From positions 4,526,001-4,590,000 of the forward strand of contig OY829369.1 in NCBI GenBank assembly GCA_963691775.1: a stretch of 64,000 bases of DNA, in the 5' to 3' direction. Every line of letters starts with the position of its first letter. The first letter of the stretch is position 1. The stretch is from JAZBPO01 sp963691775 (GTDB lineage: Bacteria > Pseudomonadota > Gammaproteobacteria > Pseudomonadales > Azotimanducaceae). Made by a program: the position numbers and the translations under genes. The notes under the pieces were generated by a model. That model had not been told where the DNA came from, did no database searches, and was given only the letters and a program-made list of their open reading frames with translations. This document shows, piece after piece, positions 21,860-30,660 of the stretch.

Positions 21860-22873
21860 ATGGCTATGAAGGTTCTTGTTACGGGCACAGCTGGCTTTAT
21901 CGGCAATGCGTTGGCCCTCCGCCTGCGGAAGAGAGGCGATGAAGTTGTCGGTCTCGACAATCTCAACGATTACTACGATGTCGGGCTGAAGCAGGCGCGT
22001 CTCGCAAGGCTCGATGGCGATAACGGTTTCGTTGACGTTCGGGCCGATCTCGCGGACCGCGGAGCGGTGGAGCAGGTATTCGCAGAGCACAAACCGGAGC
22101 GCGTCGTGCACCTCGCGGCGCAAGCTGGTGTGCGTTATGCGGCTGAAAACCCGCACGTGTACACAGCCAGCAATGTCACGGGATTTCTTCACGTCCTGGA
22201 GGGTTGCAGACACCGCGGCGTAGAGCATCTCGTGTTCGCGTCCACCAGCTCGGTGTACGGCGCCAACCGCGCCATGCCCTTTTCGGAGCATCAGTCAACG
22301 GAGCATCCGTTAACGCTATACGCGGCGACGAAGAAATCGAATGAGATGATGGCTCATAGCTACGCGCATCTGTTCGGGTTTCCGTGTACCGGCTTGCGAT
22401 TCTTCACCGTTTACGGCCCCTGGGGGCGGCCCGATATGGCGCTGTTCCGCTTTACCAAAGCGATCCTGGAGGGCACGCCGATTCGCGTGTTCAATTACGG
22501 ACGGCACAAGCGCTCGTTCACCTACGTTGACGACGTTGTGGAAGGGGTGGTCCGAACGCTCGACGCTCCCGCGCAGGGCTCCACTGACTGGACTGGCCTT
22601 GCGCCTGATCCGGCGACGAGCGGAGCGCCATACCGTATCTACAACATCGGCAACGAGGCTCCGACGGAACTTCTCCGCTATATCGAGCTCATCGAAGAAG
22701 CGCTGGGGCGCAAGGCGGAGATGGAAATGCTTCCGCTGCAGCCTGGTGATGTACCTGATACCGAGGCTGACGTGGGCGATCTCGTCGAGGGTGTCGGCTA
22801 CAAACCGGTGGTGCCAGTAGAGGTCGGCGTGCCTCGATTCATCGAATGGTATCGCGAGTACTACGGCGTCTGA
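21860..22873 (+). CDS. UDP-glucuronate 4-epimerase-like NAD-dependent epimerase
   Basis: The 337-residue extended SDR has the N-terminal glycine motif GTAGFIGNA and GLDNLNDYYDVGLK, the signature of the UDP-glucuronate epimerase group (LpsL/GAE). Catalytic residues are in STSSVYGAN and YAATKKSNE (Tyr-x3-Lys), and RFFTVYGPWGRPDMA is also diagnostic. It would convert UDP-glucuronate to UDP-galacturonate for surface polysaccharide. UDP-glucuronate can come from the ugd gene at 29329. It is 14 bases after uvrB, and ATG 21860 or 21866 could be the start. Confidence 0.92.
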   Translation: MAMKVLVTGTAGFIGNALALRLRKRGDEVVGLDNLNDYYDVGLKQARLARLDGDNGFVDVRADLADRGAVEQVFAEHKPERVVHLAAQAGVRYAAENPHVYTASNVTGFLHVLEGCRHRGVEHLVFASTSSVYGANRAMPFSEHQSTEHPLTLYAATKKSNEMMAHSYAHLFGFPCTGLRFFTVYGPWGRPDMALFRFTKAILEGTPIRVFNYGRHKRSFTYVDDVVEGVVRTLDAPAQGSTDWTGLAPDPATSGAPYRIYNIGNEAPTELLRYIELIEEALGRKAEMEMLPLQPGDVPDTEADVGDLVEGVGYKPVVPVEVGVPRFIEWYREYYGV

Positions 22874-22976
22874 GCGACGTGCTTGGAAGCCCCCGTTTCG
22901 GGCGATTAATCTCCGTTGCACTCGCCTGCGCGATCGCTATACTTCGCGCGCTCGCTTGCAGCAGTGCTGCATCGAC

Positions 22977-23053
22977 AGGCGCGTAGCTCAGTTGGTTAGA
23001 GCACCACCTTGACATGGTGGGGGTCGTTGGTTCGAATCCAATCGCGCCTACCA
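22977..23053 (+). tRNA. tRNA-Val(GAC)
   Basis: The 77-base gene has the acceptor stem AGGCGCG/CGCGCCT, anticodon stem CCACC/GGTGG with loop TTGACAT (anticodon GAC), T-loop TTCGAAT, and an encoded CCA end. Confidence 0.97.
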
Positions 23054-23060
23054 ACGCCGA

Positions 23061-23090
23061 AACGGGGCCCCGAGGGCCCCGTTTTTCTTT
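23061..23090 (+). terminator. terminator after tRNA-Val(GAC)
   Basis: A 10-bp stem (23061-23070 with 23074-23083) closes a 3-base loop and is followed by a TTTTTCTTT tail, directly after the tRNA. Confidence 0.92.
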
Positions 23091-23108
23091 CCGGGAGCTG
23101 CGTCGGCG

Positions 23109-23576
23109 ATGGCACGACTGCCCTTCGAAAGTGCGCTGGTCGTATGTACCGGCAACGTCTGCCGCAGCCCGATCGGCGAGGCCCTGCTGAGTGCCCGCCT
23201 CGCAGACGCTGGATTGGATGTGCGCGTCGAGTCTGCCGGCATCGGCGCGGTGGTAGGCGCCGGCGCGCATGAACACTCCAAAGAGGTGATGGCCCCCTGG
23301 GACATATCGCTCGAAGCGCACGTCGCTCGGCAATTCGATGCGAGCCTCGCGACTCCGTTCGAATTGATTCTTGCGCTGGATTCCGGGCACAAACAGTGGA
23401 TAGGCAAGCGATTCCCGGAGCTGAGCGGCCGCACCTTCCGCCTGGGCCACTGGCTCGACGAAGACATCGTCGACCCGATTGGGAGACCAGTTGAGGACTT
23501 TCGGGTCAGCCGAGATCACATCGATCGGGCCATAGACGCATGGTTCGAGCGTTTCGGTATCAAGAAGGCGACCTAA
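23109..23576 (+). CDS. low-molecular-weight protein tyrosine phosphatase
   Basis: The 155-residue enzyme has the phosphate-binding loop CTGNVCRSP with catalytic Cys13 and Arg19, and the general-acid aspartate in DIVDPIGRP near residue 123. In polysaccharide systems such phosphatases (Wzb, Etp) dephosphorylate the tyrosine tail of the Wzc kinase. A Wzc-type kinase with a tyrosine cluster is encoded 30 kb away at 53321-55678, so this is the probable partner. It lies apart from wza and wzc, unlike in enterobacteria. Confidence 0.92.
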   Translation: MARLPFESALVVCTGNVCRSPIGEALLSARLADAGLDVRVESAGIGAVVGAGAHEHSKEVMAPWDISLEAHVARQFDASLATPFELILALDSGHKQWIGKRFPELSGRTFRLGHWLDEDIVDPIGRPVEDFRVSRDHIDRAIDAWFERFGIKKAT

Positions 23577-23714
23577 GCCGCTGAACGTGCTTACGTTGTT
23601 GCCGGCGGAAGCCCTTGCGGCGCGCCCACCGCATGCCTAGAATTGCGCGCCCACGCGGGAGGCGCCTGTTGGCACCTTGAACGCGAATCTGTTGAGCGTT
23701 GTGGAGAACTGAAC

Positions 23715-24251
23715 ATCAAGCGAGGCACTCAAGGTTCCAAGCGAGCCACGATCAATGACGATATCGACGCTCGCGACGTACGTCTGATTGACGTGGATGG
23801 CAGTCAGCTGGGCATCGTGCCCAGAGATGATGCCCTGGCACTCGCGCGTTCGAAGCAATTGGACCTGGTTTTGATGGCTGCCGAGGCGGAGCCGCCCGTC
23901 GTCCGGATCATGGACTACGGCAAGCATGTTTTCGAAGCCAAGAAAGAGAAGAGCGCCCAGCGCAAGAAGCAGCGCCAGACGCAATTGAAGGAAATGAAGT
24001 TCCGTCCCGGAACGGAAGAAGCTGATTATCAGGTGAAATTGCGCAACCTGAAGCGCTTCCTTGATGGCGGCGACAAGGCAAAGGTCACGCTTCGCTTCCG
24101 GGGACGGGAGATGCTGCACCAGGACCTTGGGCTCGACCTGATGGGTCGGATCCGGGAGGACCTGGATGAGCTCGGCGCCGTTGAAATGGAGCCGAAGATG
24201 GAAGGGCGGCAGATGACGATGGTCATCGCGCCGCGCAGCCGCAAGAAGTAA
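23715..24251 (+). CDS. infC: translation initiation factor IF-3, non-AUG start
   Basis: The 178-residue product has the IF-3 N-domain (INDDIDARDVRLID, VPRDDALALA), the lysine-rich linker, and the C-domain (FRPGTEEADYQVKLRNLKRFL). It checks start codons on the 30S subunit. The start is read as ATC at 23715, with GGAG 8 bases upstream; this agrees with the family, in which infC uses AUU or a similar codon so that IF-3 represses its own synthesis. An upstream ATG-like frame opening at 23643 would add 24 residues not seen in the family. The start codon is inferred. Confidence 0.95.
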   Translation: MKRGTQGSKRATINDDIDARDVRLIDVDGSQLGIVPRDDALALARSKQLDLVLMAAEAEPPVVRIMDYGKHVFEAKKEKSAQRKKQRQTQLKEMKFRPGTEEADYQVKLRNLKRFLDGGDKAKVTLRFRGREMLHQDLGLDLMGRIREDLDELGAVEMEPKMEGRQMTMVIAPRSRKK

Positions 24252-24388
24252 GCAGTCCGCCGGGTCGCGAAATCGCCCCGGCACGGGAGCCGAGGCGGGT
24301 CACCGCTTCCGCCCGGCCCCGCGCGCCCGCACCCGCGGGCACACGACGCGCTCAGCGTGCGTGATCGTCAAACGCGGAGATGAGAAAC

Positions 24389-24589
24389 ATGCCGAAAATC
24401 AAGACGAATAAGGGGGCGCTCAAGCGCTTCCGCAAAACAGCGTCCGGCTTCAAGCGCCGGGCGGCCTATCGCAACCACATCCTTACCAAGAAGACGACGC
24501 AACGTAAGCGCCATCTTCGTGGCATGCGGGAAGTCCATGATGCGGATGAGCAGCTGATCAAGCGCATGCTTCCGCAGCATCGGCGCTGA
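24389..24589 (+). CDS. rpmI: 50S ribosomal protein L35
   Basis: The 66-residue basic protein begins MPKIKTNKGALKRF, the L35 signature, and has a lysine- and arginine-rich body. It is a component of the large subunit. The start at 24389 gives the conserved N-terminus; an ATG at 24380 would add three residues. It lies between infC and rplT, as in most bacteria. A 137-base GC-rich leader with potential hairpins separates it from infC; in E. coli L20 represses translation of rpmI from a similar leader. Confidence 0.97.
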   Translation: MPKIKTNKGALKRFRKTASGFKRRAAYRNHILTKKTTQRKRHLRGMREVHDADEQLIKRMLPQHRR

Positions 24590-24602
24590 GGAGGGCTGAC
24601 GA

Positions 24603-24962
24603 ATGGCACGAGCAAAGCGTAGCGTTCAGAGCCGGGCGCGTCGTAACAAGATCATGAAGGCCGCAAAGGGCTACTACGGTGCCCGGAGCCGGACATACCG
24701 CGTGGCCAAGCAGGCGGTCACGAAGGCCGGTCAGTACGCGTACCGCGATCGCCGCCACAAGAAGCGTCACTTCCGCGCCCTGTGGATTCAGCGGATCAAC
24801 GCGGGTGCACGTGAGCACGGGATGTCCTACAGCCGCCTTATCGACGGTTTGAACAAGGCCGAGGTTGAAGTCGATCGCAAGATGCTCGCTGACCTTGCGG
24901 TCAACGAGAAAGCTGCCTTCGGCAAGCTAGTCGAAACGGCGAAGCAGGCCCTGGCCGCCTGA
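24603..24962 (+). CDS. rplT: 50S ribosomal protein L20
   Basis: The 119-residue protein starts MARAKRSVQSRARRNKIMK and contains GYYGARSRTYRVAKQAVTKAG, which is the conserved L20 N-terminal extension that threads into 23S rRNA. The C-terminal globular part (LWIQRINAGAREHGMSYS) is the domain that binds its own mRNA in relatives. It follows rpmI by 13 bases in the infC-rpmI-rplT operon. Confidence 0.98.
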   Translation: MARAKRSVQSRARRNKIMKAAKGYYGARSRTYRVAKQAVTKAGQYAYRDRRHKKRHFRALWIQRINAGAREHGMSYSRLIDGLNKAEVEVDRKMLADLAVNEKAAFGKLVETAKQALAA

Positions 24963-25013
24963 CCGACCGCGCGAGCGGACCGACCCGCTCTCGCAAGGGA
25001 GCGTCCCTAGGGT

Positions 25014-25055
25014 AGCCAGGCTGCGCCGGTTGCGCACCCTGGCTTCTTTGTTTTC
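25014..25055 (+). terminator. terminator or attenuator before pheS
   Basis: A 13-bp stem with one mismatch (25014-25026 with 25032-25044) and a 5-base loop is followed by a T-rich tract (TCTTTGTTTTC). It lies between rplT and pheS. In E. coli pheS-pheT is controlled by attenuation. I see no clear phenylalanine-rich leader peptide upstream, so whether this is an attenuator or a plain terminator is open. Confidence 0.7.
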
Positions 25056-25088
25056 GCAGCGCGCAAGCGCGAGATGAGAAGCAGGGCG

Positions 25089-26126
25089 ATGGAAGCGCTA
25101 GAGACGCTCGTGGCTGAAGCGGAAGCCGCAGTGGATGCTGCAGAAACGACAGAGACCCTGGAAGCGCTGCGCGTTCGGTTTCTGGGCAAGAAGGGCGAAC
25201 TCACCGCTCTGTTGAAGACGCTTGGACGTCTGCCTGCAGAAGAGCGGCCGGCGGCAGGTCAGTTGATCAACGCTGCCAAGGCACGCGTGCAGACCCGGCT
25301 CGAAGACAGGAAGTCTGGGCTCGAATCCGCCGCCCTGGCTGCCCAATTGGAGGCCGAGCGCATCGATGTCACGCTGCCTGGCCGGACGATAGAACGCGGC
25401 GGTCTGCATCCGCACACGCAGACCATGGATCGAATCGAACAGATCTTCCGCGGCGCGGGGTACACGGTCAAATCCGGTCCCGAGATCGAGACGGACTACT
25501 ACAACTTCGAAGCGCTCAACATTCCCGCGCATCACCCCGCGCGTGCCATGCACGACACTTTCTACGTCGCGACCGAGGATGGTGGCGTCAACGAGAAGAT
25601 GCTGCTGCGGACCCACACCTCGCCCGTTCAGGCCAGGACGATGGAAGAGCGCGAGCCGCCGATCCGCATCATCTGTCCGGGCAAGGTCTATCGCGTCGAT
25701 TCGGATGTCACGCACACGCCCATGTTCCACCAGGTGGAAGGGCTCGTCGTTGACGAGGGCATCAGCTTCGCGGACCTGAAGGGCACCGTGATCGAATTCA
25801 TCCGCGTGTTCTTCGAGCGCGATCTCGCCGTTCGCTTTCGCCCCAGCTATTTCCCCTTTACAGAGCCTTCAGCCGAAGTCGACGTGCAGTGCGTCAACTG
25901 CGGGGGTGCGGGCTGCCGCGTCTGCTCGCACTCGGGCTGGCTCGAGGTGATGGGCTGCGGAATGGTCCATCCCAATGTGCTCGAAATGTCCGGCATCGAC
26001 AGCGAGAGGTACACCGGCTTCGCCTTTGGCTTCGGCGTCGACCGCCTCTCCATGCTCTATTACAACGTCGATGATCTACGCCTCTTTTATGAGAACGATT
26101 TGCGCTTCCTGGAGCAGTTCCGATGA
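25089..26126 (+). CDS. pheS: phenylalanyl-tRNA synthetase alpha subunit
   Basis: The 345-residue subunit carries the class II catalytic core of the alpha2beta2 enzyme that charges tRNA-Phe. Residues 1-85 form the tRNA-binding coiled-coil. The catalytic motifs follow: HPARAMHDTFY, LLRTHTSPVQ, FHQVEGLVVD, and motif 3 in GFAFGFGVDRLSML. The start ATG 25089 is preferred over 25074 because it follows AGGG and matches the family N-terminus. Its stop overlaps the next start (ATGA), but the next gene is an FkbM methyltransferase where pheT is normally found. Confidence 0.97.
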   Translation: MEALETLVAEAEAAVDAAETTETLEALRVRFLGKKGELTALLKTLGRLPAEERPAAGQLINAAKARVQTRLEDRKSGLESAALAAQLEAERIDVTLPGRTIERGGLHPHTQTMDRIEQIFRGAGYTVKSGPEIETDYYNFEALNIPAHHPARAMHDTFYVATEDGGVNEKMLLRTHTSPVQARTMEEREPPIRIICPGKVYRVDSDVTHTPMFHQVEGLVVDEGISFADLKGTVIEFIRVFFERDLAVRFRPSYFPFTEPSAEVDVQCVNCGGAGCRVCSHSGWLEVMGCGMVHPNVLEMSGIDSERYTGFAFGFGVDRLSMLYYNVDDLRLFYENDLRFLEQFR

Positions 26127-26887
26127 AAGCTTTACGGAATCAGGTGGTCGCATCACTTGAGAAATGGTGTCCGCCGGCGTTAGACCTAGTGCGTGTCGCC
26201 GCCCATCGGCAATTCGAGCTATGGCCTCTTCGAAGGGTTTACGCGCAGCCTGCGCTTCATAACTTCATTCGATCGCGCTTTTCCGAGGTGCGTGGGGGGA
26301 TGTTTCTTGAAGCCGGCGCGAACGATGGGGTGCGGCAGTCCAACACGGCTTACCTCGAGCGCTACGCGAACTGGACAGGGATTCTCGTAGAGCCAATTCC
26401 TCATCGTTTCGTGGATTGTCTCAGAAATAGACCCTCCGCGATCGTCGAGCACTGTGCGCTCGTATCGCGTGAGTCTGGCGACTCATTTGTTTCTCTGCAG
26501 TTCAACGATCTAATGTCTGCTGTTTCGAGGCAGCTCGATTCACCTTCTCAGGGGCTAACCGGATCAGGTTTACGCCTTACTGGGCAGAAGTTTCTCGCCC
26601 CCGCGCGAACTCTGGATAGCGTTCTCAAGGCGCACGGAGACCCAGTAGTCGATCTCTTCTCGCTGGACGTCGAAGGTTTTGAGCTGCAAGTGCTGAAGGG
26701 CTTAACACTTGAAGAACGGCATATACGCACGATGCTGATTGAGTGTTGGGACTTTCCCGCTGTCCGAGACTACCTCGCTTCGTTTGGATATAGGCACGAG
26801 GCTCACGTATTTGGGAATGATCACTTCTTCGTTGCCGACGAACTACAACGAGATGCCGACGTGATGAACAGGCGGGCAGAGTCGTGA
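26123..26887 (+). CDS. FkbM-family methyltransferase between pheS and pheT
   Basis: The 254-residue SAM-dependent methyltransferase has the glycine motif FLEAGANDG at 61-69, SNTAYLERYANWTG, and the acidic pocket LDVEGFE around 181-187, matching FkbM. Such enzymes O-methylate sugars or other hydroxyl groups. Its start overlaps the pheS stop by 4 bases and its stop overlaps the pheT start by 4 bases, so insertion left the operon translationally coupled on both sides. By eye its codon use is less GC-biased than pheS and pheT, suggesting later arrival. A role in the surface glycan is an inference. Confidence 0.9.
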   Translation: MKALRNQVVASLEKWCPPALDLVRVAAHRQFELWPLRRVYAQPALHNFIRSRFSEVRGGMFLEAGANDGVRQSNTAYLERYANWTGILVEPIPHRFVDCLRNRPSAIVEHCALVSRESGDSFVSLQFNDLMSAVSRQLDSPSQGLTGSGLRLTGQKFLAPARTLDSVLKAHGDPVVDLFSLDVEGFELQVLKGLTLEERHIRTMLIECWDFPAVRDYLASFGYRHEAHVFGNDHFFVADELQRDADVMNRRAES

Positions 26888-29295
26888 AGGTTTCCGAGGC
26901 TTGGCTTCGGCAGTGGGTGAATCCCGAGATCGAAACCGATGCGCTCGTTGCTCAATTGTCGATGGCGGGCCTGGAAGTCGACGGCATCGAGAGGGCTGCA
27001 CCCGAGTTTTCGGGTGTTGTTGTGGGTGAAGTGCTTTCCGTCGAGCCGCATCCGGACGCAGACAAGCTCCGCGTCTGCCAGGTCACCGACGGCGAGGAAA
27101 CTGCCACGGTCGTCTGCGGTGCGCCCAATGTAACAGCCGGCATGAAAGCGCCCTGGGCAAAGGTCGGCGCCGTTCTCCCCGAGAACTTCCGTATCAAGAA
27201 GGCGAAATTGCGCGGCGTGGAGTCCTTCGGGATGCTCTGTGGCCCCGATGAGCTGGGTGTGTCAGAGGAACGCTTCGGCTTGATGGAATTGCCGGCTTCG
27301 CTCGAGACGGGCGCGGACCTTCGCGACGCGCTGGCGCTCGATGACACGATCATCGAAATCGACCTTACCCCCAATCGTGGGGACTGCCTCGGCGTGCGCG
27401 GATTGGCGCGCGAGATCGGCGTTCTCAACGATTCGTCGGTGTGCGAACCCGAGATCGAAGCAGTGCCGGCAACGATCGATGACCGTTTCCCGATCAATGT
27501 GTCGGCCCCGGAAGGCTGTCCCCGCTATCTGGGGCGCGTGATCAAAGGCGTAAACGTGCACGCGCCGACGCCGGACTGGATGGTCGAGCGTTTGCGTCGT
27601 GCGGGCTTGCGCTCGATCGATTCGATCGTCGACGTCACCAACTACGTCATGCTTGAGCTTGGCCAGCCAATGCATGCCTTCGACCTCGCGCAATTGAACG
27701 GCGGAATCGAGGTCAGGCTCGCGAAGCCCGGCGAGCGTCTGACGCTCCTAGACGGCAGCGACGTCGCACTGGACGCAGACACGCTCATGATCTGCGATGC
27801 GGACGGCCCCGTTGCGATGGCAGGGATCATGGGCGGGGAGCGCAGCGGGATCGCCTTCGAAGGTGACGCCCCAACGAAAGACGTTTTCCTGGAGTGCGCA
27901 TTCTTCTCACCGGTTGCGATTGCGGGTCGTGCGCGGCGCCATGGTTTGCAGACCGATGCGAGCTATCGCTACGAGCGTGGAGTCGATTTCGAGCTCCAGC
28001 ACCTTGCTACAGAGCGTGCGACGCGGCTGCTCCTTGATATCGTCGGTGGTGAAGCCGGTCCGATCGAAGAATGGGTCGACGAAGCTGCGTTGCCGAAGCG
28101 CAACACGATCACACTCCGTGAGGCGCGCCTTTCGCATGTGCTCGGGATGCACATCGATGCCGGTCTGGTCGAAGGCATGCTGCAGCGGCTCGGCTTCCCG
28201 ATTGCCGCTTCTGAAGACACCGAGGCTGGCCGTGTCTGGTCGGTCGAGGCGCCGAGCTTCAGATTCGATATCGAGCGCGAAGCCGACCTGATCGAGGAAG
28301 TCGCGCGCATCTATGGCTATGACGACATTGCGGTGTCACTGCCGCCTGCGAGGATTCCGCTGCGGCCGACGAACGAGGGTCGCGTAGACCCCGGAAGTAT
28401 CCGTGAAGCTCTGGTCGGGGCTGGCTGCCAGGAAATTCTCTCGTACAGTTTTGTGGATCCGGCGCTCGCGAAGGCGTTGGCTCCGGGCGTCGGTGCTGTT
28501 GCGCTCGCGAATCCCCTTTCGGCCGATCTGGCTGTGATGCGCACGTCGCTGTGGCCCGGATTGGTGAAGAGCTGGCTCGGGAACCGCAATCGCCAGCGGT
28601 CGCGCGCCCGCTTGTTCGAGATCGGGCGCGTGTTCGCTCCGTCAGCGGAAGCGGGGAAGGGCGAATCCGATCGTGTCGCGGGGCTGCTCGCAGGTGCGCG
28701 CGTACCCGAGGGTTGGGCCACTGACGGCAGCACGCAGGATTTCTTCGATCTGCGCGCGGTTGTCGATGCGGTGATCGGAGTTTCGCGAGATGCAACGTCA
28801 TTCCAAGTCGAGCGCGTCGAGCATCCGGTGCTGCACCCCGGTCAATCCGCGCGTGTTGTTCGTTCGACACCTTGCGGGGCGATTGAGGTAGGCGTGTTCG
28901 GGCGTATCCACCCGAGTGTTCAGGCGGAGCTCCAGCTTCCCGAGCCGGTCTACTTATTTGAACTCGAGCTTTCCGCGCTGCTGGAGCGCGGCGAGCCGCA
29001 GCATCAAGCGCTTTCGCGATTCCCGCAGGTACGCCGCGATATTGCGCTCGAGCTCGACGCTTCCGTCGAGTCGAGTCGGGTTGTCGCTACGGCGCGCAGC
29101 GCCGGCGGAGCTCTCGTTTCTGAGGTCTTATTGTTCGACGTGTACGAAGGCGACCGCTTGCCGGAAGGCCGCCGAAGCCTCGCCATCGGGGTGGTGATGC
29201 GTGCAGATCGCACGCTCACGGATGAAGAAACGACGGCAGCCGTAGACCAGATCGTCGATGCGCTTGCCACCGAAGTTGGCGCCGTTCGTCGCTGA
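26884..29295 (+). CDS. pheT: phenylalanyl-tRNA synthetase beta subunit
   Basis: The 803-residue beta subunit binds tRNA and contains the editing domain that hydrolyses mischarged Tyr-tRNA-Phe. Seen are the N-terminal OB/EMAP-like tRNA-binding domain (LSVEPHPDADKLRVCQV), the core B3/B4 editing region (VDVTNYVMLELGQPMHAFD), the B5 region and the C-terminal ferredoxin-fold anticodon domain (SRFPQVRRDIAL). The start is GTG 26884, overlapping the methyltransferase stop. Length is normal. The gene is intact, so the inserted methyltransferase has not damaged it. Confidence 0.97.
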   Translation: MKVSEAWLRQWVNPEIETDALVAQLSMAGLEVDGIERAAPEFSGVVVGEVLSVEPHPDADKLRVCQVTDGEETATVVCGAPNVTAGMKAPWAKVGAVLPENFRIKKAKLRGVESFGMLCGPDELGVSEERFGLMELPASLETGADLRDALALDDTIIEIDLTPNRGDCLGVRGLAREIGVLNDSSVCEPEIEAVPATIDDRFPINVSAPEGCPRYLGRVIKGVNVHAPTPDWMVERLRRAGLRSIDSIVDVTNYVMLELGQPMHAFDLAQLNGGIEVRLAKPGERLTLLDGSDVALDADTLMICDADGPVAMAGIMGGERSGIAFEGDAPTKDVFLECAFFSPVAIAGRARRHGLQTDASYRYERGVDFELQHLATERATRLLLDIVGGEAGPIEEWVDEAALPKRNTITLREARLSHVLGMHIDAGLVEGMLQRLGFPIAASEDTEAGRVWSVEAPSFRFDIEREADLIEEVARIYGYDDIAVSLPPARIPLRPTNEGRVDPGSIREALVGAGCQEILSYSFVDPALAKALAPGVGAVALANPLSADLAVMRTSLWPGLVKSWLGNRNRQRSRARLFEIGRVFAPSAEAGKGESDRVAGLLAGARVPEGWATDGSTQDFFDLRAVVDAVIGVSRDATSFQVERVEHPVLHPGQSARVVRSTPCGAIEVGVFGRIHPSVQAELQLPEPVYLFELELSALLERGEPQHQALSRFPQVRRDIALELDASVESSRVVATARSAGGALVSEVLLFDVYEGDRLPEGRRSLAIGVVMRADRTLTDEETTAAVDQIVDALATEVGAVRR

Positions 29296-29328
29296 GACCT
29301 AGTTCCCCAAAAGCCTCAGGAATCCCCC

Positions 29329-30660
29329 ATGAAGATCAGCATTTACGGCACCGGCTACGTCGGACTTGTTACCGGCGCCTGCTTGTCGGATGCGGGACAC
29401 GAAGTCGTCTGCATGGACGTCGACGCAGCCAAGATCGAAGGCTTGCAGCAGGGCCAAATTCCCATCTTCGAGCCAGGTCTTGAGTCAATCGTGCTCAACA
29501 ATCACAGCGCTGGTCGTCTTCGGTTCACGACCGACGCGAAGGTGGCGGCGGAGCACGGCGTGCTCCAGTTCATCGCTGTGGGTACGCCATCTGATGAAGA
29601 TGGCAGTGCGGACATGAAGTACGTGCGTGCCGTGGCGCGACAGATCGGGCAGCACCTTGCCGACTACGCGGTCGTGATCACCAAGTCGACCGTTCCCGTC
29701 GGTACGGCTGAGATGGTGCGGGCCGAAGTCGCTCAAGCACTCGCCGATCGTAGTGCCGCATTGGAGTTCGATGTCGCTTCGAATCCGGAGTTTCTCAAGG
29801 AAGGCGCCGCGATCGAGGACTTCAACAAACCGGACCGCGTGGTGGTCGGCACAGACAGCGAGCGAGTGCGCGAGCTTATGCGGGAATGCTATGGACCCTT
29901 CACTCGCAATCGCGACAACCTGATGTTCATGGACATTCCATCGTCCGAGCTGACCAAGTACGCGGCGAATGGCCTGCTCGCAACTAAGATCAGCTTCATG
30001 AACGAGATCGCGAACATCGCAGAGCGCGTTGGTGCGGATGTGGAGGCGGTACGTCAGGGAATTGGATCCGATCCCCGTATCGGGTACCACTTCATCTATC
30101 CCGGTTGCGGCTACGGCGGATCGTGCTTCCCGAAGGATCTTCGGGCACTGAATCTGTTTGCTCGCGAGGCGGGATACGACGCGCCCTTGATCCGATCTGT
30201 TGAAGAAGTAAATTTTCGCCAGAAGACGATGCTCTTCTCCAAGCTTAGCAAGGCGTTGCACGGTGATCTTGAGGGCAGGGTGATCGCTGTGTGGGGCTTG
30301 GCGTTCAAGCCGAACACGGACGATATGCGCGATGCGCCGAGTCGAGTTCTACTCGAGGCGTTGTGGGCTGCGGGTGCGCGCGTTCAAGCCTATGACCCGG
30401 AGGCCATGAGCGAAGCGGGTCGAATCTGGGGCGATCGCCCGGACTTGGGCCTGGCGTCCTCCAAGGAAGCAGCGCTAGAGGGAGCCGATGCACTTGTCAT
30501 CTGCACCGAATGGAAGGAGTTTCGGGCACAGAACGCTGAACTGTTCGTTGAGAAACTCTCACGCAAACTCATCGTCGATGGCCGAAACCTCTATGAGCCG
30601 GAGAGGTTGCATGCGCTCGGGCTTCGCTACGCATGTGTTGGGCGTCCGTACTTGGGCTAG
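29329..30660 (+). CDS. ugd: UDP-glucose / GDP-mannose 6-dehydrogenase family, likely UDP-glucose dehydrogenase
   Basis: The 443-residue enzyme would oxidise UDP-glucose to UDP-glucuronate with two NAD. The N-terminal Rossmann motif is GTGYVGLVTG. The catalytic site includes SNPEFLKEGAAIEDF and the nucleophile Cys in PGCGYGGSCFPKD, and the C-terminal UDP-binding domain has AFKPNTDDMRDAPS. It feeds the epimerase at 21860. Its place between pheT and ihfA is unusual, since these genes are normally adjacent. GDP-mannose dehydrogenase is a close relative, but the sequence reads most like the UDP-glucose type. Confidence 0.93.
   Translation: MKISIYGTGYVGLVTGACLSDAGHEVVCMDVDAAKIEGLQQGQIPIFEPGLESIVLNNHSAGRLRFTTDAKVAAEHGVLQFIAVGTPSDEDGSADMKYVRAVARQIGQHLADYAVVITKSTVPVGTAEMVRAEVAQALADRSAALEFDVASNPEFLKEGAAIEDFNKPDRVVVGTDSERVRELMRECYGPFTRNRDNLMFMDIPSSELTKYAANGLLATKISFMNEIANIAERVGADVEAVRQGIGSDPRIGYHFIYPGCGYGGSCFPKDLRALNLFAREAGYDAPLIRSVEEVNFRQKTMLFSKLSKALHGDLEGRVIAVWGLAFKPNTDDMRDAPSRVLLEALWAAGARVQAYDPEAMSEAGRIWGDRPDLGLASSKEAALEGADALVICTEWKEFRAQNAELFVEKLSRKLIVDGRNLYEPERLHALGLRYACVGRPYLG

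Noticed and set aside
24252..24388. An RNA regulatory leader for L20 before rpmI
   Set aside because: The 137 bases are GC-rich and can fold in many ways; I could not identify a specific L20 mimic structure.
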